NCBI GenBank assembly: GCA_037176725.1
Contig: JAZBRS010000029.1
Span: 48,184,001-48,248,000, forward strand
Reading direction: 5' to 3'
DNA from: Posidonia oceanica
Lineage: Eukaryota; Streptophyta; Magnoliopsida; Alismatales; Posidoniaceae
DNA: 64,000 nt
The position numbers were made by a program, and so were the translations under genes. How positions within the stretch are numbered: position 1 is the first letter of the stretch; each line of letters begins with the position of its first letter. Under the pieces are notes generated by a model. That model ran no database searches and was not told the DNA's origin. It saw nothing but the letters and a program-made list of their open reading frames with translations. Below, piece by piece: positions 25,430 to 36,800 of this stretch.

Positions 25430-26328
25430 GCCTTTGCGTGCCTTTTCGAAGCCATGTCGGTTTGTTTGCTCGTTTCCTTAATTTGAGGACGAGCGCCTTT
25501 GCATGCCTTTTTGAAGTCACGTCTGTTTGTATGCTCGCTTCCGTAATGTGAGGACGAGCGCCTTTGCATGCCTTTTCGAAGTCACGTCTGTTTGTTTGCT
25601 CGCTTCCTTAATTTGAGGTCGAGTGCCTTTTCGAATTCACATTTGTTAGTTTGCTCGCTTCTTTAATTTGAGGACGAGCGCCATTGCGTGCCTTTTCGAA
25701 GTCACGTCTGTTGGTTTGCCCGCTTCCTTTATTTAAGGTCGAGCGCCTTCGCGTGCCTTTCCGAAGCCACGTCTGTTTCTTCGCTCATTTCCTTAATTTG
25801 AGGACAAGCGCCTTTGTGTGCCTTTTCGAAGTCAAGTCTGTTTGTTTGCTCGCTTCTTAATTTGAGGACGAGCGCCTTTGCGTGCCTTTTCGAAGCCACG
25901 TCGGTTTCTTCGCTCACTTCCTTAATTTGAGGACAAGCGCCTTTGTGTGCCTTTTCGATGTCACGTCTGTTTGTTTGCTCACTTCCTTTATTTGAGGACG
26001 AGCGCCTTTGCGTGCCTTTTCGAAGTCTTGTCTGTTTGTTTGCTCACTTCCTCAATTTGAGGACGAGCGCCTTTGCGTGCCTTTTCGAAGCCATGTCTGT
26101 TTGTTTGCTCGCTTCCTTAATTTGAGGACGAGCGCCTTTGCGTGCCTATTCGAAGTCACGTCCGTTTGTTTGCTCGCTTCCTTTATTTGAGGTCGAGCGC
26201 CTTTGCGTGCCTTTCCGAAGCTACGTCTGTTTTTTCGCTCACTTTCTTAATTTGAGGACATGCGCCTTTGTGTTCCTTTCCGAAGTCATGTCTGTTTGTT
26301 TGCACGCTTCCTTAATTTCAGGACGAGT

Positions 26329-26438
26329 ACCTTTGCGAAGTCACGTCTGTTTGTTTGCTCGATTCCTTAATTTGAGGTCGAGTGCCTTTTCGAAGTCACG
26401 TCTGTTTGTTTGCTCGCTTCTTTAATTTGAGGACGAGC
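26329..26438 (+). repeat. Two consecutive 55-bp monomers with different deletions
   Basis: The first 55-mer (26,329-26,383) reads ACCTTTGCGAAGTCACG, so it keeps the first decamer and has lost the second. The next (26,384-26,438) reads GCCTTTTCGAAG, so it keeps the second-type decamer. They are therefore two independent 10-bp deletions in adjacent units. The pair is inherited in the duplicated segments at about 41,828, 45,468, 52,875 and 56,515, which makes it a useful tag for those copies. Confidence 0.88.
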
Positions 26439-27868
26439 ATCATTACGTGCCTTTTCGAGGTCACGTCTGTTTGTTTGCTCGCTTCCTTAATTTGAGGACG
26501 AGCGCCTTTGCGTGCCTTTTCGAAGTCACGTCTGTTTGTTTGCTCACTTCCTTAATTTGAGGACGTGTGCCTTTGCGTGCCTTTCCGAAGCCATGTCTGT
26601 TTGTTTGCGGGCTTCCTTAATTTATAGGATGAGCTCCTTTGCGTGCCTTTTCGAAGTCACGTCAGGTTGTTTGCTCGCTTATTAATTTGAGGACGAGAGC
26701 CTTTGCGTGCCTTTACGAAGTCACGTCTGTTTATTTGCTCGCTTCCTTAATTTGGAGACAAGCGCCTTTGCGTACCTTTCTGAAGTCACGTCTGTTTGTT
26801 TGCTCGCTTCCATAATTTGAGGACGAGCGTCTTTGCGTGCCTTTTCGAAGTCACGTCGGTTTGTTTGCTCGCTTCCATAATTCGAGGTCGAGTGCCTTTT
26901 CGAAGTCACGCCTGTTAGTTTGCTCGCTTCTTTAATTAAAGGACGAGCGCCTTTGCGTGCCTTTTTGATGTCACGTCTTTTTGTTTGCTCACTTCCTTTA
27001 TTTGAGGACGAGCGCCTTTGCGTGCCTTTTCAAAGTCTCGTCTGTTTGTTTGCTCACTTCCTTAATTTGAGGACGAGCGCCGTTGCGTGCCTTTTCGAAG
27101 CCAAGTCGGTTTGTTTGCTCATTTCCTTAATTTGAGGACGAGCGCCTTTGCGTGCCTTTTCGATGTCACGTCTATTTGTTTGCTTGCATCCTTAATTTGA
27201 GGACGAGCGCCTTTGCATGCCTTCTCGAAGTCACGTCTGTTTGTTTGCTCGCTTCCTTAATTTGAGGACGAGCGCCTTTGCGTGCCTTTCCGAAGCCACG
27301 TCTATTTGTTTGCTGGCTTCCTTAATATGAGGACAAGTGCCTTTGCGTGCCTTTTCGAAGACATGTCCGTTTGTTTGCTCGCTTCGTAATTTGAGGACGA
27401 GAGCCTTTGCGTGCCTTTTCGAAGTCACGTCCGTTTATTTGCTAGCTTCCTTAATTTGGGGACGAGCGCCTTTGCGTGCCTTCTTGAAGTCACGTCTGTT
27501 TGTTTGCTCGCTTCCGTAATTTGAGGACGAGCGCCTTTGCGTGCCTTTCCGAAGTCACGTCTGTTAGTTTGCTCGCTTCCTTAATTTGCAGTCGAGTGCC
27601 ATTTCGAAGTCACGTTTGTTTGTTTGCACGCTTCTATAATTCGAGGACGAGCGCCAATGCGTGCCTTTGCGAAGTTACGTCTGTTTGTTTGCTCGCTTCC
27701 TTTATTTGAGATCGAGCGCCTTTGCGTGCCTTTCCGAAGCCACGTCTGTTACTTCGCTCACTAACTTAATTTGAGGACAAGCGGCTTTGTGTGCCTTTTC
27801 GAAGTCATGTCTGTGTGTTTGCTTGCCTCCTTAATTTGAGGACGAGTGCCTTCGCGTACCTTTTCGAT

Positions 27869-30800
27869 GTCACGTCTGTTGGTTTGCTCGCTTCCATAAT
27901 TTGAGGACGAACGCCGTTGCGTGCCTTTTCGATGTCTCGTCTGTTTGTTTGCACACTTCCATAATTTGAGGACTAGCGCCTTTGCGTGCCGTTTCGAAGT
28001 CACGTCTGTTTGTTTGCTCTCTTCCTTGATTTGAGGACGAGTGCCTTTGCATGCCTTTTCGATGCCGCGTCTGTTTGTTTGCTCACTTCCTTAATTTGGT
28101 GACGAGTGCCTTCGAGTGCTTCTTCGAGGTTACGTCGGTTTGTTTGCTCACTTCCATAAATTGAGGACGAGCGCCTTTGCGTGCCTTTTCGAAGTCTCGT
28201 CTGTTTGTTTGCTCACTTCCTTAATTTGAGGACGAGCGCCTTTGCGTGCCTTTTCGTAGTCACGTCTACTAGTTTTCTTAATTTGAGGACGAGCGCCTTT
28301 ACGTGCCTTTTCGAAGTCACGTCTACTAGTTTTCTTGCTTCCATAATTTGAGGGCGAGTGCCTTTGCGTGCCTTTTCGAAGTCACGTCTGTTTGTTTGCT
28401 AGCTTCAAAATTTGAGGACGTGAGCCATTGCATGCCTTCTCGCTGTCACGTCTGTTTATTTGCTCGCTTCCATAATTTTGGGACGAGCGCCTTTGCGTGC
28501 CTTTTTGAAGTCACGTCTATTTGTTTGCTCGCTTCCTTAATTTGAGGACGAGCGCCATTGCGTGTCTTTTCGAAGTCACGCCTGTTTGTATGCCCGCTAC
28601 CATAATTCGAGGTCGAGTGCCCTTTCGAAGTCACGTCAGTTTGTTTGCTCGCTTCTTAATTTGAGGACGAGAGCCTTTGCATGCCTTTTCGAAGTCACGT
28701 CTGTTTATTTGCTCGCTTCATTAATTTGACGACGAGCGCCTTTGCATGCCTTTTCGAAGTCACGTCTGTTTGTTTGCTCGCTTCCATAATTTGAGGACGA
28801 ACGCCGTTGTGTGCCTTTTCGTAGTCACGTCTGTTTTTTTGCTCGCTTCCTTAATTTGAGGTCGAGTGCCTTTTCGAAGTCACGTTTGTTTGTTTGCTCG
28901 CTATTTTAATTTGAGGACGAGCGCCTTTGCGTGCCTTTTCGAAGTCACGTCTGTTTGTTTGCTCGCTTCCTTTATTTGAGGTAGAGCGCCTTTGCGTGCC
29001 TTTCCGAAGCCACGTCTGTTTCTTCGCTCACTTCCTTAATATGAGGACAAGCGCCTTTGTGTGCCTTCTCGAAGTCATGTCTGTTTGTTTGCTCGCTTCC
29101 TTAACTTGACGACGAGTGCCTTTGCGGGCCTTTTCGATGTCTCGTCTGTTTGTTTGCACACTTCCATAATTTGAGGACTAGCGCCATTGCGTGCCGTTTC
29201 GAAGTCACGTCAGTTTGTTTGCTCTCTTCCTTAATTTGAGAACGAGCGCCTTTGCGTGCCATTTCGAAGTCACGTCTGTTTATTTGCTCGCTTCCATAAT
29301 TTGGGGACGAATGCCATTGCGTGCCTTTTCGATGTCACGTCTGTTTGTTTGCTCACTTCCTTAATTTGAGGACGAGCGCCTTTGTGTGCCTTTTCGAAGC
29401 CATGTCTGTTTGTTTGCTGGCTTCCTTAATTTAAAGACGAGCGCCTTTGCGTACCTTTTCGAAGTCACGTCTGTTTGTTTGCTCGCTTCTTAATTTGAGG
29501 ACGAGAGCCTTTGCATGCCTTTTCGAAGTCACGTCTGTTTATTTGCTCGCTTCATTAATTTGAGGACGAGCGCCTTTGCGTGCCTTTTCGAAGTCACGTC
29601 TATTAGTTTTCTTGCTTCCATAATTTGAGGGCGAGTGCCTTTGCGTGCCTTTTCGAAGTCACGTCTGTTTGTTTGCTAGCTTCATAAATTAAGGACGAGA
29701 GCCATAGCATGCCTTTTCGATGTCACGTCTGTTTATTTGCTCGCTTCCATAATTTGGGGACGAGTGCCTTTGCGTGCCTTTTCGATGTCACGTCTGTTTG
29801 TTTGCTCACTTCCTTAATTTGAGGACGAGCGCCTTTGTGTGCCTTTTCGAAGCCATGTCTGTTTGTTCGCTGGCTTCCTAAATTTAAAGACGAGCGCCTT
29901 TGCGTACCTTTTCAAAGTCACGTCTGTTTGTTTGCTCGTTTTTAATTTGAGGACGAGAGCCTTTGCATGCCTTTTCGATGTCACGTCTGTTTATTTGCTC
30001 GCTTCATTAATTTGAGGACGAGCACCTTTCTGTGCCTTTTCGAAGTCACGTCTGTTTATTTGCTCGCTTCCTTAATTTGGGGACGAGCGCCACTGCATGC
30101 CTTTTTGAAGTCACATCTGTTTGTTTGCTCGCTTCCTTAATTTGAGGACGAACGCCTTTGCGTGCCTTTTCGTAGTCACGTCTGTTTGTTTGCTCGCTTC
30201 CTTAATTTGAGGTCGAGTGCCTTTTCGATGTCACGTCTGTTTATTTGCTCGCTTCCGTAATTTGGGGACGAGTGCCTTTGCGTGCCTTTTCGAAGTCACG
30301 TCTGTTTGTTTGCTCGCTTCCTATATTTGAGGAAGAGCGCCTTTGCGTGCCTTTCCGAAGCCACGTCTGTTTCTTCGCTCACTTCCATAAAATGAGGACA
30401 AGCACCTTTGTGTGCCTTTTCGAAGTCCAGTTTGTTTGTTAGCTCGCTTCCTTAATTTGACGACGAGTGCCTTTGCGTGCCTTTTCGATGTCTCGTCAGT
30501 TTGTTTGCACACTTCCATAATTTGAGGACTAGCGCCTTTGTGTGCCGTTTCGAAGTCACGTCTGTTTGTTTGCTCTCTTCCTTAATTTGAGGACGAGCAC
30601 CTTTGCGTGCCATTTCGAAGTAACGTCTGTTTGTTTGCTCACTTCCTTAATTTGAGGACGAGTGAATTTGCAAGCATTTTCGATGCCGCGTCTGTTTGTT
30701 TGCTCACTTCCTTAATTTGATGACGAGCGCCTTTGTGTGCTTCTTCGAGGTCACGTCTGTTTGTTTGCTCACTTCCTTAATTCGAGGACGAGCGCCTTTG

Positions 30801-33800
30801 CGTGCCTTTTCGAAGTCTCGTCTGTTTGTTTGCTCACTACCATAATTTTAGGACGAGCGCCTTTGCTTGCCTTTTCGAAGCCTTGTCAGTTTGTTTGCTC
30901 GTTTCCTTAATTTGAGGACGAGCGCCTTTGCGTGCCTTTTCGAAGTCACGTCTATTAGTTTTCTTGCTTCTATAATTTGAGGGCGAGTGCCTTTGCGTGC
31001 CTTTTCGAAGTCACGTCTGTTTGTTTGCTAGCTTCAAAAATTGTGGACGAGAGCCATTGCATGCCTTTTCGATGTCACGTCTGTTTATTTGCTCGCTTCC
31101 ATAATTTGGGGACGAGTGCCATTGCGTGCCTTTTCGATGTCACGTCTGTTTGTTTGCTCACTTCCTTAATTTGAGGACGAGCGCCTTTGTGTGCCTTTTC
31201 GAAGCCATGTCTGTTTGTTTGCTGGCTTCCTTAATTTAAAGACGAGCGCCTTTGCGTACCTTTTCGAAGTCACGTCTGTTTGTTTGCTCGCTTCTTAATT
31301 TGGGGACGAGAGCCTTTGCATGCCTTTTCGAAGTCACGCCTGTTTATTTGCTCGCTTCATTAATTTGAGGACGAGCGCCTTTGCGTGCCTTTTCGAAGTC
31401 ACGTCTATTAGTTTTCTTGCTTCCATAATTTGAGGGCGAGTGCCTTTGCGTGCCTTTTCGAAGTCACGTCTGTTTGTTTGCTAGCTTCATAAATTGAGGA
31501 CGAGAGCCATAGCATGCCTTTTCGATGTCACGTCTGTTTATTTGCTCGCTTCCATAATTTGGGGACGAGTGCCTTTGCGTGCCTTTTCGATGTCACGTCT
31601 GTTTGTTTGCTCACTTCCTTAATTTGAGGACGAGCGCCTTTGTGTGCCTTTTCGAAGCCATGTCTGTTTGTTCGCTGGCTTCCTAAATTTAAAGACGAGC
31701 GCCTTTGCGTACCTTTTCAAAGTCACGTCTGTTTGTTTGCTCGTTTTTAATTTGAGGACGAGAGCCTTTGCATGCCTTTTCGAAGTCACGTCTGTTTATT
31801 TGCTCGCTTCATTAATTTGAGGACGAGCGCCTTTGCGTGCCTTTTCGAAGTCACGTCTGTTGGTTTGCTCGCTTCCATAATTTGAGGACGAACGCCATTG
31901 CGTGCCTTTTCGAAGTCACGTCTGTTGGTTTGCTCGCTTCTTTAATTTGAGGACGAATGGCTTTGCGTGCCTTTTCGTAGTCACGTCTGTTTGTTTGCTC
32001 GCTTCCTTAATTTGAGGTCGAGTGCCTTTTCGATGTCACGTCTGTTTATTTGCTCGCTTCCATAATTTAGGGACGAGTGCCTTTGCGTGCCTTTTCGAAG
32101 TCACGTCTGTTTGTTTGCTCGCTTCCTTTATTTGAGGTAGAGCGCCTTTGCGTGCCTTTCCGAGGCCACGTCTGTTTCTTCGCTCACTTCCATAAATTGA
32201 GGACAAGCACCTTTGTGTGCCTTTTCGAAGTCAAGTTTGTTTGTATGCTCGCTTCCTTAATTTGATGACGAGTGCCTTTGCGTGCCTTTTCGATGTCTCG
32301 TCAGTTTGTTTGCACACTTCCATAATTTGAGGACTAGCGCCTTTGTGTGCCGTTTCGAAGTCACGTCTGTTTGTTTGCTCTCTTCCTTAATTTGAGGACG
32401 AGCACCTTTGCGTGCCATTTCGAAGTAACGTCTGTTTGTTTGCAATCTTCCTTAATATGAGGACGAGTGCCTTTGCATGCCTTTTCGATGCCGCGTCTGT
32501 TTGTTTGCTCACTTCCTTAATTTGATGACGAGCGCCTTTGTGTGCTTCTTCGAGGTCACGTCTGTTTGTTTGCTCACTTCCTTAATTTGAGGACGAGCGC
32601 CTTTGCGTGCCTTTTCGAAGCCTTGTCAGTTTGTTTGCTCGTTTCCTTAATTTGAGGACGAGCGCCTTTGCGTGCCTTTTCGAAGTCACGTATATTAGTT
32701 TTCTTGCTTCTATAATTTGAGGGCGAGTGCCTTTGCGTGCCTTTTCGAAGTCACGTCTGTTTGTTTGCTAGCTTCAAAAATTGTGGACGAGAGCCATTGC
32801 ATGCCTTTTCGATGTCACGTCTGTTTATTTGCTCGCTTCCATAATTTGGGGACGAGTGCCATTGCGTGCCTTTTCGATGTCACGTCTGTTTGTTTGCTCA
32901 CTTCCTTAATTTGAGGACGAGCGCCTTTGTGTGCCTTTTCGAAGCCATGTCTGTTTGTTTGCAGGCTTCCTTAATTTAAAGACGAGCGCCTTTGCGTACC
33001 TTTTCGAAGTCACGTCTGTTTGTTTGCTCGCTTCTTAATTTGAGGACGAGAGCCTTTGCATGCCTTTTCGAAGTCACGTCTGTTTATTTGCTCGCTTCAT
33101 TAATTTGAGGACGAGCGCCTTTGCGTGCCTTTTCGAAGTCACGTCTGTTTGTTTGCTCGCTTCCATAATTTGAGGACGAATGCCTTTGCGTGCCATTTCG
33201 TAGTCACGTCTGTTTGTTTGCTCGCTTCCTTAATTCGAGGTCGAGTGCCTTTTCGAAGTCACGTTTGTTTGTTTGCTCGCATCTTTAATTTGAGGACGAG
33301 CGCCTTTGCATGCCTTTTCGAAGTCACGTCTGTTTGTTTGCTCGCTTCCTTTATTTGAGGTAGAGCGCCTTTGCGTGCCTTTCCGATGCCACGTCTAATT
33401 CTTCGCTCACTTCCTTAATATGAGGACAAGCGCCTTTGTGTGCTTTTTCGAAGTCATGTCTGTTTGTTTGCTCGCTTCCTTAATTTGACGACAAGTGCCT
33501 TTGCGTGCCTTTTCGATGTCTCGTCTGTTTGTTTACTCACTTCCATAATTTGAGGACTAGCGCCTTTGCGTGCCGTTTCGAAGTCACGTCTGTTTCTTTG
33601 CACTCTTCCATAATTTGAGGACGGGCGCCATTGCGTGCCATTTCGAAGTAACGTCTGTTTGTTTGCTCTCTTCCTTAATTTGAGGACGAGTGCCATTGCA
33701 TGCCTTTTCGATGCCGCGTCTGTTTGTCTGCTTCCTTACTTAATTTGATGACGAGCGCCTTTGTGTGCCTCTTCGAGGTCACGTCTGTTTGTTTGCTCAC

Positions 33801-36800
33801 TTCCGTAATTTGAGGACGAGCGCCTTTGCTTGCCTTTTCGAAGTGTCGTCTGTTAATTTGCTCACTTCCTTAATTTGAGGACGAGCGCCTTTGCGTGCCT
33901 TTTCGAAGCCTTGTCTGTTTGTTTGCTCGCTTCCTTAATTTGAGGACGAGTGCCTTTGCGTGCCTTTTCGAAGTCACGTCTATTTGTTTGCTTGCTTCCA
34001 TAATTTGAGGACGAGCGCCTTTGCGTGCCTTTTGGAAGTCACGTCTGTTTGTTTACGAGCTTCATAAATTGAGGACGAGAGCCTTTGCATGCCTTTTCGA
34101 AGTCACGTCTGTTTATTTGCTCGCTTCCTTAATTTGGGGACGAGCGCCTTTGCTTGCCTATTTGAAGTCACGTCTATTTGTTTGCTCGCTTCCTTAATTT
34201 GAGGAGGAGCGCCTTTGCGTGCCTTTTCGAAGTCACGCCTGTTTGTATGCCCGCTTCCTTAATTCGAGGTCGAGTGCCTTTTCGAAGTCACGTCTGTTTG
34301 TTTGCTCGCTTCTTTAACTAGAGGACGAGCGCCTTTGCGTGCCTTTTTGAAGTCACGTCTGTTTGTTTGCTCACTTCCTTAATTTGAGGTCGAGTGCCTT
34401 TGCGTGCCGTTCCGAAGCCATGTCTGTTTGTTTGCTGGCTTCCTTAATTAGAGGACGAGCGCCTTTGCGTGCCTTTTCGAAGTCATGTCTGTTTGTTTGC
34501 CCGCTTCCTTAATTTGAGGACGAGTGCCTTTACGTGCCTTTTCGAAGTCTCGTCTGTTTGTTTGCTCGCTTCCTTAATTTGAGGACGAGTGCCTTTTCGA
34601 AGTCACGTTTGTTTGTTTGCTTGCTTCTATTATTTGAGGACGAGCGCCTTTGCGTGCCTTTTCGAAGTCACGTCTGTTTATTTGCTCGCTTCCTTTATTT
34701 GAGGTCGAGCGCCTTTGCGTGCCTTTCCGAAGCCACGTCTGTTTCCTCGCTCACTTCCTTAATTTGAGGACAAGCGCCTTTGTGTGCCTTTTAGAAGTCA
34801 TGTCTGTTTGTTTGCTTGCTTCCTTAATTTGACGACGAGTGCCTTTGCGTGCCTTTTCGATGTCTCGTCTGTTTGTTTGCTCACTTCCTTAATTTGAGGA
34901 CGAGCACCTTTGCGTGCCTTTTCGAAGTCACGTCAGTTTGTTTGCTCACTTCCTTAATTTGAGGACAAGCGCCTTTGCGAGCCTTTTCGAAGCCATGTCT
35001 GTTTGTTTGCTCGCTTCCTTAATTTGAGGTCGAGCACCTTTGCGTGCCTTTTCGAAGTCACGTCTATTTGTTTGCTTGCATCCTTAATTTGAGAACGAGC
35101 GCCTTTGCGTGCCTTTTCGAAGTCACGTCTGTTTCTTTGTTTGCTCGCTTCTTAATTTGAGGACGAGAGCCTTTCTGTGCCTTTTCGAAGTCACGTCTGT
35201 TTATTTGCTCGCTTCCGTAATTTGGGGACGAGCGCCATTGCGTGCCTTTTTGAAGTCACATCTGTTTGTTTGCTCGCTTCCGTAATTTGAGGACGAACGC
35301 CTTTGCGTGCCTTTTCGTAGTCTCGTCTGTTTGTTTGCTCGCTTCCTTAACTTGAGGTCGAGTGCCTTTCCGATGTCACCTTTGTTTGTTTGCTCGCTTC
35401 TTTAATTTGAGGACGAGCGCCTTTGCGTGCCTTTTCGAAGTCACGTCTGTTTGTTTGCTCGCTTCCTTTATTTGAGGTAGAGCGCCTTTGCGTGCCTTTC
35501 CGAAGCCACGTCTGTTTCTTCGCTCACTTCCTTAATATGAGGACAAGCGCCTTTGTGTGCCTTTTCGAAGTCATGTCTGTATGTTTGCTCGCTTCCATAA
35601 TTTGACGACGAGTGCCGTTGCGTGCCTTTTCGATGTCTCGTCTGTTTGTTTGCACACTTCCATAATTTGAGGACTAGCGCCTTTGCGTGCCGTTTCGATG
35701 TCACGTCCGTTTGTTTGCTCTCTTCCTTATTTTGAGGACGAGCGCCTTTGCGTGCCATTTCGAAGTCACGTCTGTTTGTTTGCTCACTTCCTTAATTTGA
35801 GTACGAGTGCCTTTGCATGCCTTTACGATGCCGCGTCTGTTTGTTTGCTCACTTCCTTAATTTGATGACGAGCGCCTTTGTGTGCATCTTCGAGGTCACG
35901 TCTGTTTGTTTGCTCACTTCCTTAATTTGAGGACGAACGCCTTTGCGTGCCTTTTCAAAGTCTCGTCTGTTTGTTTGCTCACTTCCTTAATTTGAGGACG
36001 AGCGCCTTTGCGTGCCTTTTCGAAGCCTTGTCTGTTTGTTTGCTCGTTTCCTTAATTTGAGGACGAGCGCCTTTGCGTGCCTTTTCGAAGTCACGTCTAT
36101 TAGTTTTCTTGCTTCCATAATTTGAGGGCGAGTGCCATTGCGTGCCTTTTCGAAGTCACGTCTGTTTGTTTGCTAGCTTCATAAATTGAGGACGAGAGCC
36201 ATTGCATGCCTTTTCGATGTCACGTCTGTTTATTTGCTCGCTTCCAAAATTTGGGGACGAGTGCCGTTGCGTGCCTTTTCGATGTCACATCTGTTTGTTT
36301 GCTCACTTCCTTAATTTGAGGACGAGCGCCTTTGTGTGCCTTTTCGAAGCCATGTCTGTTTGTTTGCTGGCTTCCTTAATTTAAAGACGAGCGCCTTTGC
36401 GTACCTTTTCGAAGTCACGTCTGTTTGTTTGCTCGCTTCTTAATTTGAGGACGAGAGCCATTGCATGCCTTTTCGAAGTCACGTCTGTTTATTTGCTCGC
36501 TTCATTTATTTGACGACGAGCGCCTTTGCGTGCCTTTTCGAAGTCACGTCTGTTTGTTTGCTCGCTTCCATAATTTGAGGACGAACGCCGTTGCGTGCCT
36601 TTTCGTAGTCACGTCTGTTTGTTTGCTCGCTTCCTTAATTTGAGGTCGAGTGCCTTTTCGAAGTCACGTTTGTTTGTTTGCTCGCTTCTTTAATTTGAGG
36701 ACGAGTGCCTTTGCGTGCCTTTTCGAAGTCACGTCTGTTTGTTTGCTCACTTCCTTTATTAGAGGTGGAGCGCCTTTGCGTGCCTTTCCGAAGCCACGTC

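Larger units (their letters stand above)
12369..27868 (+). repeat. 15.5-kb tandem duplication, copy A
   Basis: This 15,500-bp block is followed directly by a near-copy. The offset is 15,500 bp at the start. It falls to 15,435 near 12.5 kb because A has one extra monomer, and to 15,434 near 14.5 kb. It rises to 15,499 near 17.2 kb, where A lacks the monomer carrying CCTTGTCAG, and to 15,759 near 27.0 kb, where A lacks four monomers (260 bp). Inside, 12.4-17.2 kb is 1.35-kb HOR material like 1-4 kb. The block at 17.2-20.1 kb is the paralogue of 3.2-6.1 kb. The block at 20.6-27.9 kb is a second monomer mix rich in 55-mers. No genes are present. Confidence 0.92.
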
